Part shown: positions 63,389 to 64,000 of the stretch, in pieces | Layout of the letters: every line of letters starts with the position of its first letter | Position numbering within the stretch: the first letter of the stretch is position 1 | NCBI GenBank assembly: GCA_026018925.1 | Contig: JAKSZU010000012.1 | Span: forward strand, 44,369,218 to 44,433,217 | Reading direction: 5' to 3' | Length of the DNA stretch: 64,000 nucleotides | Source: Tupaia tana | Lineage: Eukaryota; Chordata; Mammalia; Scandentia; Tupaiidae | Translations under genes and position numbers: made by a program | The notes under the pieces: model-generated | Told to the model about the DNA's origin: nothing | The model's database searches: none | Seen by the model: only the letters and a program-made list of their open reading frames with translations

Positions 63389-63449
63389 CAGAAGACAGAT
63401 TTTCTCTGCAATATTGAGATGGGAGGGCTTACTCTAATTTTAAAAAAAT

Positions 63450-63486
63450 GTGTGTGTGTGTGTGTGTGTGCGCACACGTGTGTGTA
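63450..63486 (+). repeat. (TG)n with CGCACACG interruption
   Basis: TG dinucleotides with one GCGCACAC break, just beyond the pseudogene's 5' end. Confidence 0.85.
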
Positions 63487-63558
63487 GTAGGAGAGAAGGT
63501 GCTGGTGTAAAGGATCTGGCGGAAAAAATAACTCCCGGTTTTCTCAAAACATACCTGC

Positions 63559-63590
63559 AAGGAACTCAGAGGACAAGGAACTCAGAGGAC
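63559..63590. repeat. 16-bp perfect tandem duplication
   Basis: AAGGAACTCAGAGGAC occurs twice without spacer. Confidence 0.85.
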
Positions 63591-63898
63591 AAGGGCAGGG
63601 GGGATCAGAGCCATTTCCTTCTGCGTTGAGTGCTTCTAAGGCAGGGATTTCATCGCGCCAAGTTCTCTATCACCTCTACCTACCACCACCAGCACAGGTC
63701 CCTGGCCCCGTGCTGGACACACAGTAAATGTTTGTGCAGCTGCCTGAGGACCTACAATAGGGAAATTGCTGCCTGGGGGCTGAGAGCCGGGGGAAACTGG
63801 GAGAGCTGGGAGGCCGTAATGCTGTTGTGAAGAGTAAGGGCTCTGGGGTCAATGATATGTGGAGTTTGTTCATTCATTTCAATTTAATTGGCCCCACA

Positions 63899-64000
63899 TT
63901 CTTGGGGTCAGCAGGTGATATGGTGGTTGAAGCACTGGATTCATACATGGCGAACCATGGTTTGAGTCTTGGACCTGGTGCTGGCAATTATGCCAGGTGC
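63899..64000 (+). repeat. SINE head cut by the window end
   Basis: TTGGGGTCAGCAGGTGATATGGTGG to CTTGGACCTGGTG is a diverged tRNA-like head. The A/B type of its tail lies outside the window. Confidence 0.75.

Overview
This is a gene-dense stretch of a placental-mammal nuclear genome. It has GT-AG introns, GC-rich promoters, AATAAA/ATTAAA signals, fossil MIR and LINE-1 pieces, and very many copies of a lineage-specific tRNA-headed SINE. There are no Alu, B1/B2 or carnivore SINEs. I cannot name the species from the sequence. The SINE family does not match any I can recall, so primate, muroid rodent and carnivore are unlikely.

Four housekeeping-type genes lie head-to-tail on the + strand, in the order of human 11q12.3: EML3 (22 coding exons, 656-11446), MTA2 (18 exons, 12470-20612), TUT1/Star-PAP (9 exons, 23431-39633) and EEF1G (10 exons, 40825-54249). 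I placed every exon by matching the recalled human proteins and checking splice dinucleotides and phase. EML3 adds up to 895 codons, MTA2 to 668 and EEF1G to 437, without a break. TUT1 is the exception: exon 5 lacks one base near 34952-34956, which puts the rest of the gene out of frame.

Between the genes: a GC-rich promoter precedes EML3 (1-655). The MTA2 promoter (about 11850-12469) carries iterated ETS-type motifs. The MTA2-TUT1 gap (20613-23430) holds a poly(C) tract, a palindromic poly(A) region and the TUT1 CCAAT-box promoter. The TUT1-EEF1G gap is about 1.2 kb. From about 54.3 to 57.6 kb the sequence is almost all SINE. From 57.6 to 62.5 kb it is largely unique non-coding DNA, rich in AP-1 sites. 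By human synteny this last part lies upstream of, or at the 5' end of, AHNAK; that gene is not visible here. A U1C (SNRPC) processed pseudogene follows on the minus strand (62550-63388).

The SINEs come in two forms sharing one tRNA-like head with Pol III A and B boxes. 'Form A' (about 250-260 bp) has a GC-rich body ending in a sequence like GCCCTATAGCAAAA. 'Form B' (about 150-190 bp) has a CT-rich body ending in a sequence like GGTCAAATTAAAATAAAT. I count roughly 80 copies or fragments, mostly in TUT1 introns 2 and 4-5, EEF1G introns 5 and 7, and downstream of EEF1G. Many have perfect 13-18 bp target-site duplications (TSDs), and several are nested.

The genes do different jobs: EML3 is microtubule-associated, MTA2 is a NuRD chromatin subunit, TUT1 is an RNA uridylyl/adenylyl transferase, and EEF1G is a translation-elongation subunit. 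Their grouping is conserved synteny, not an operon.
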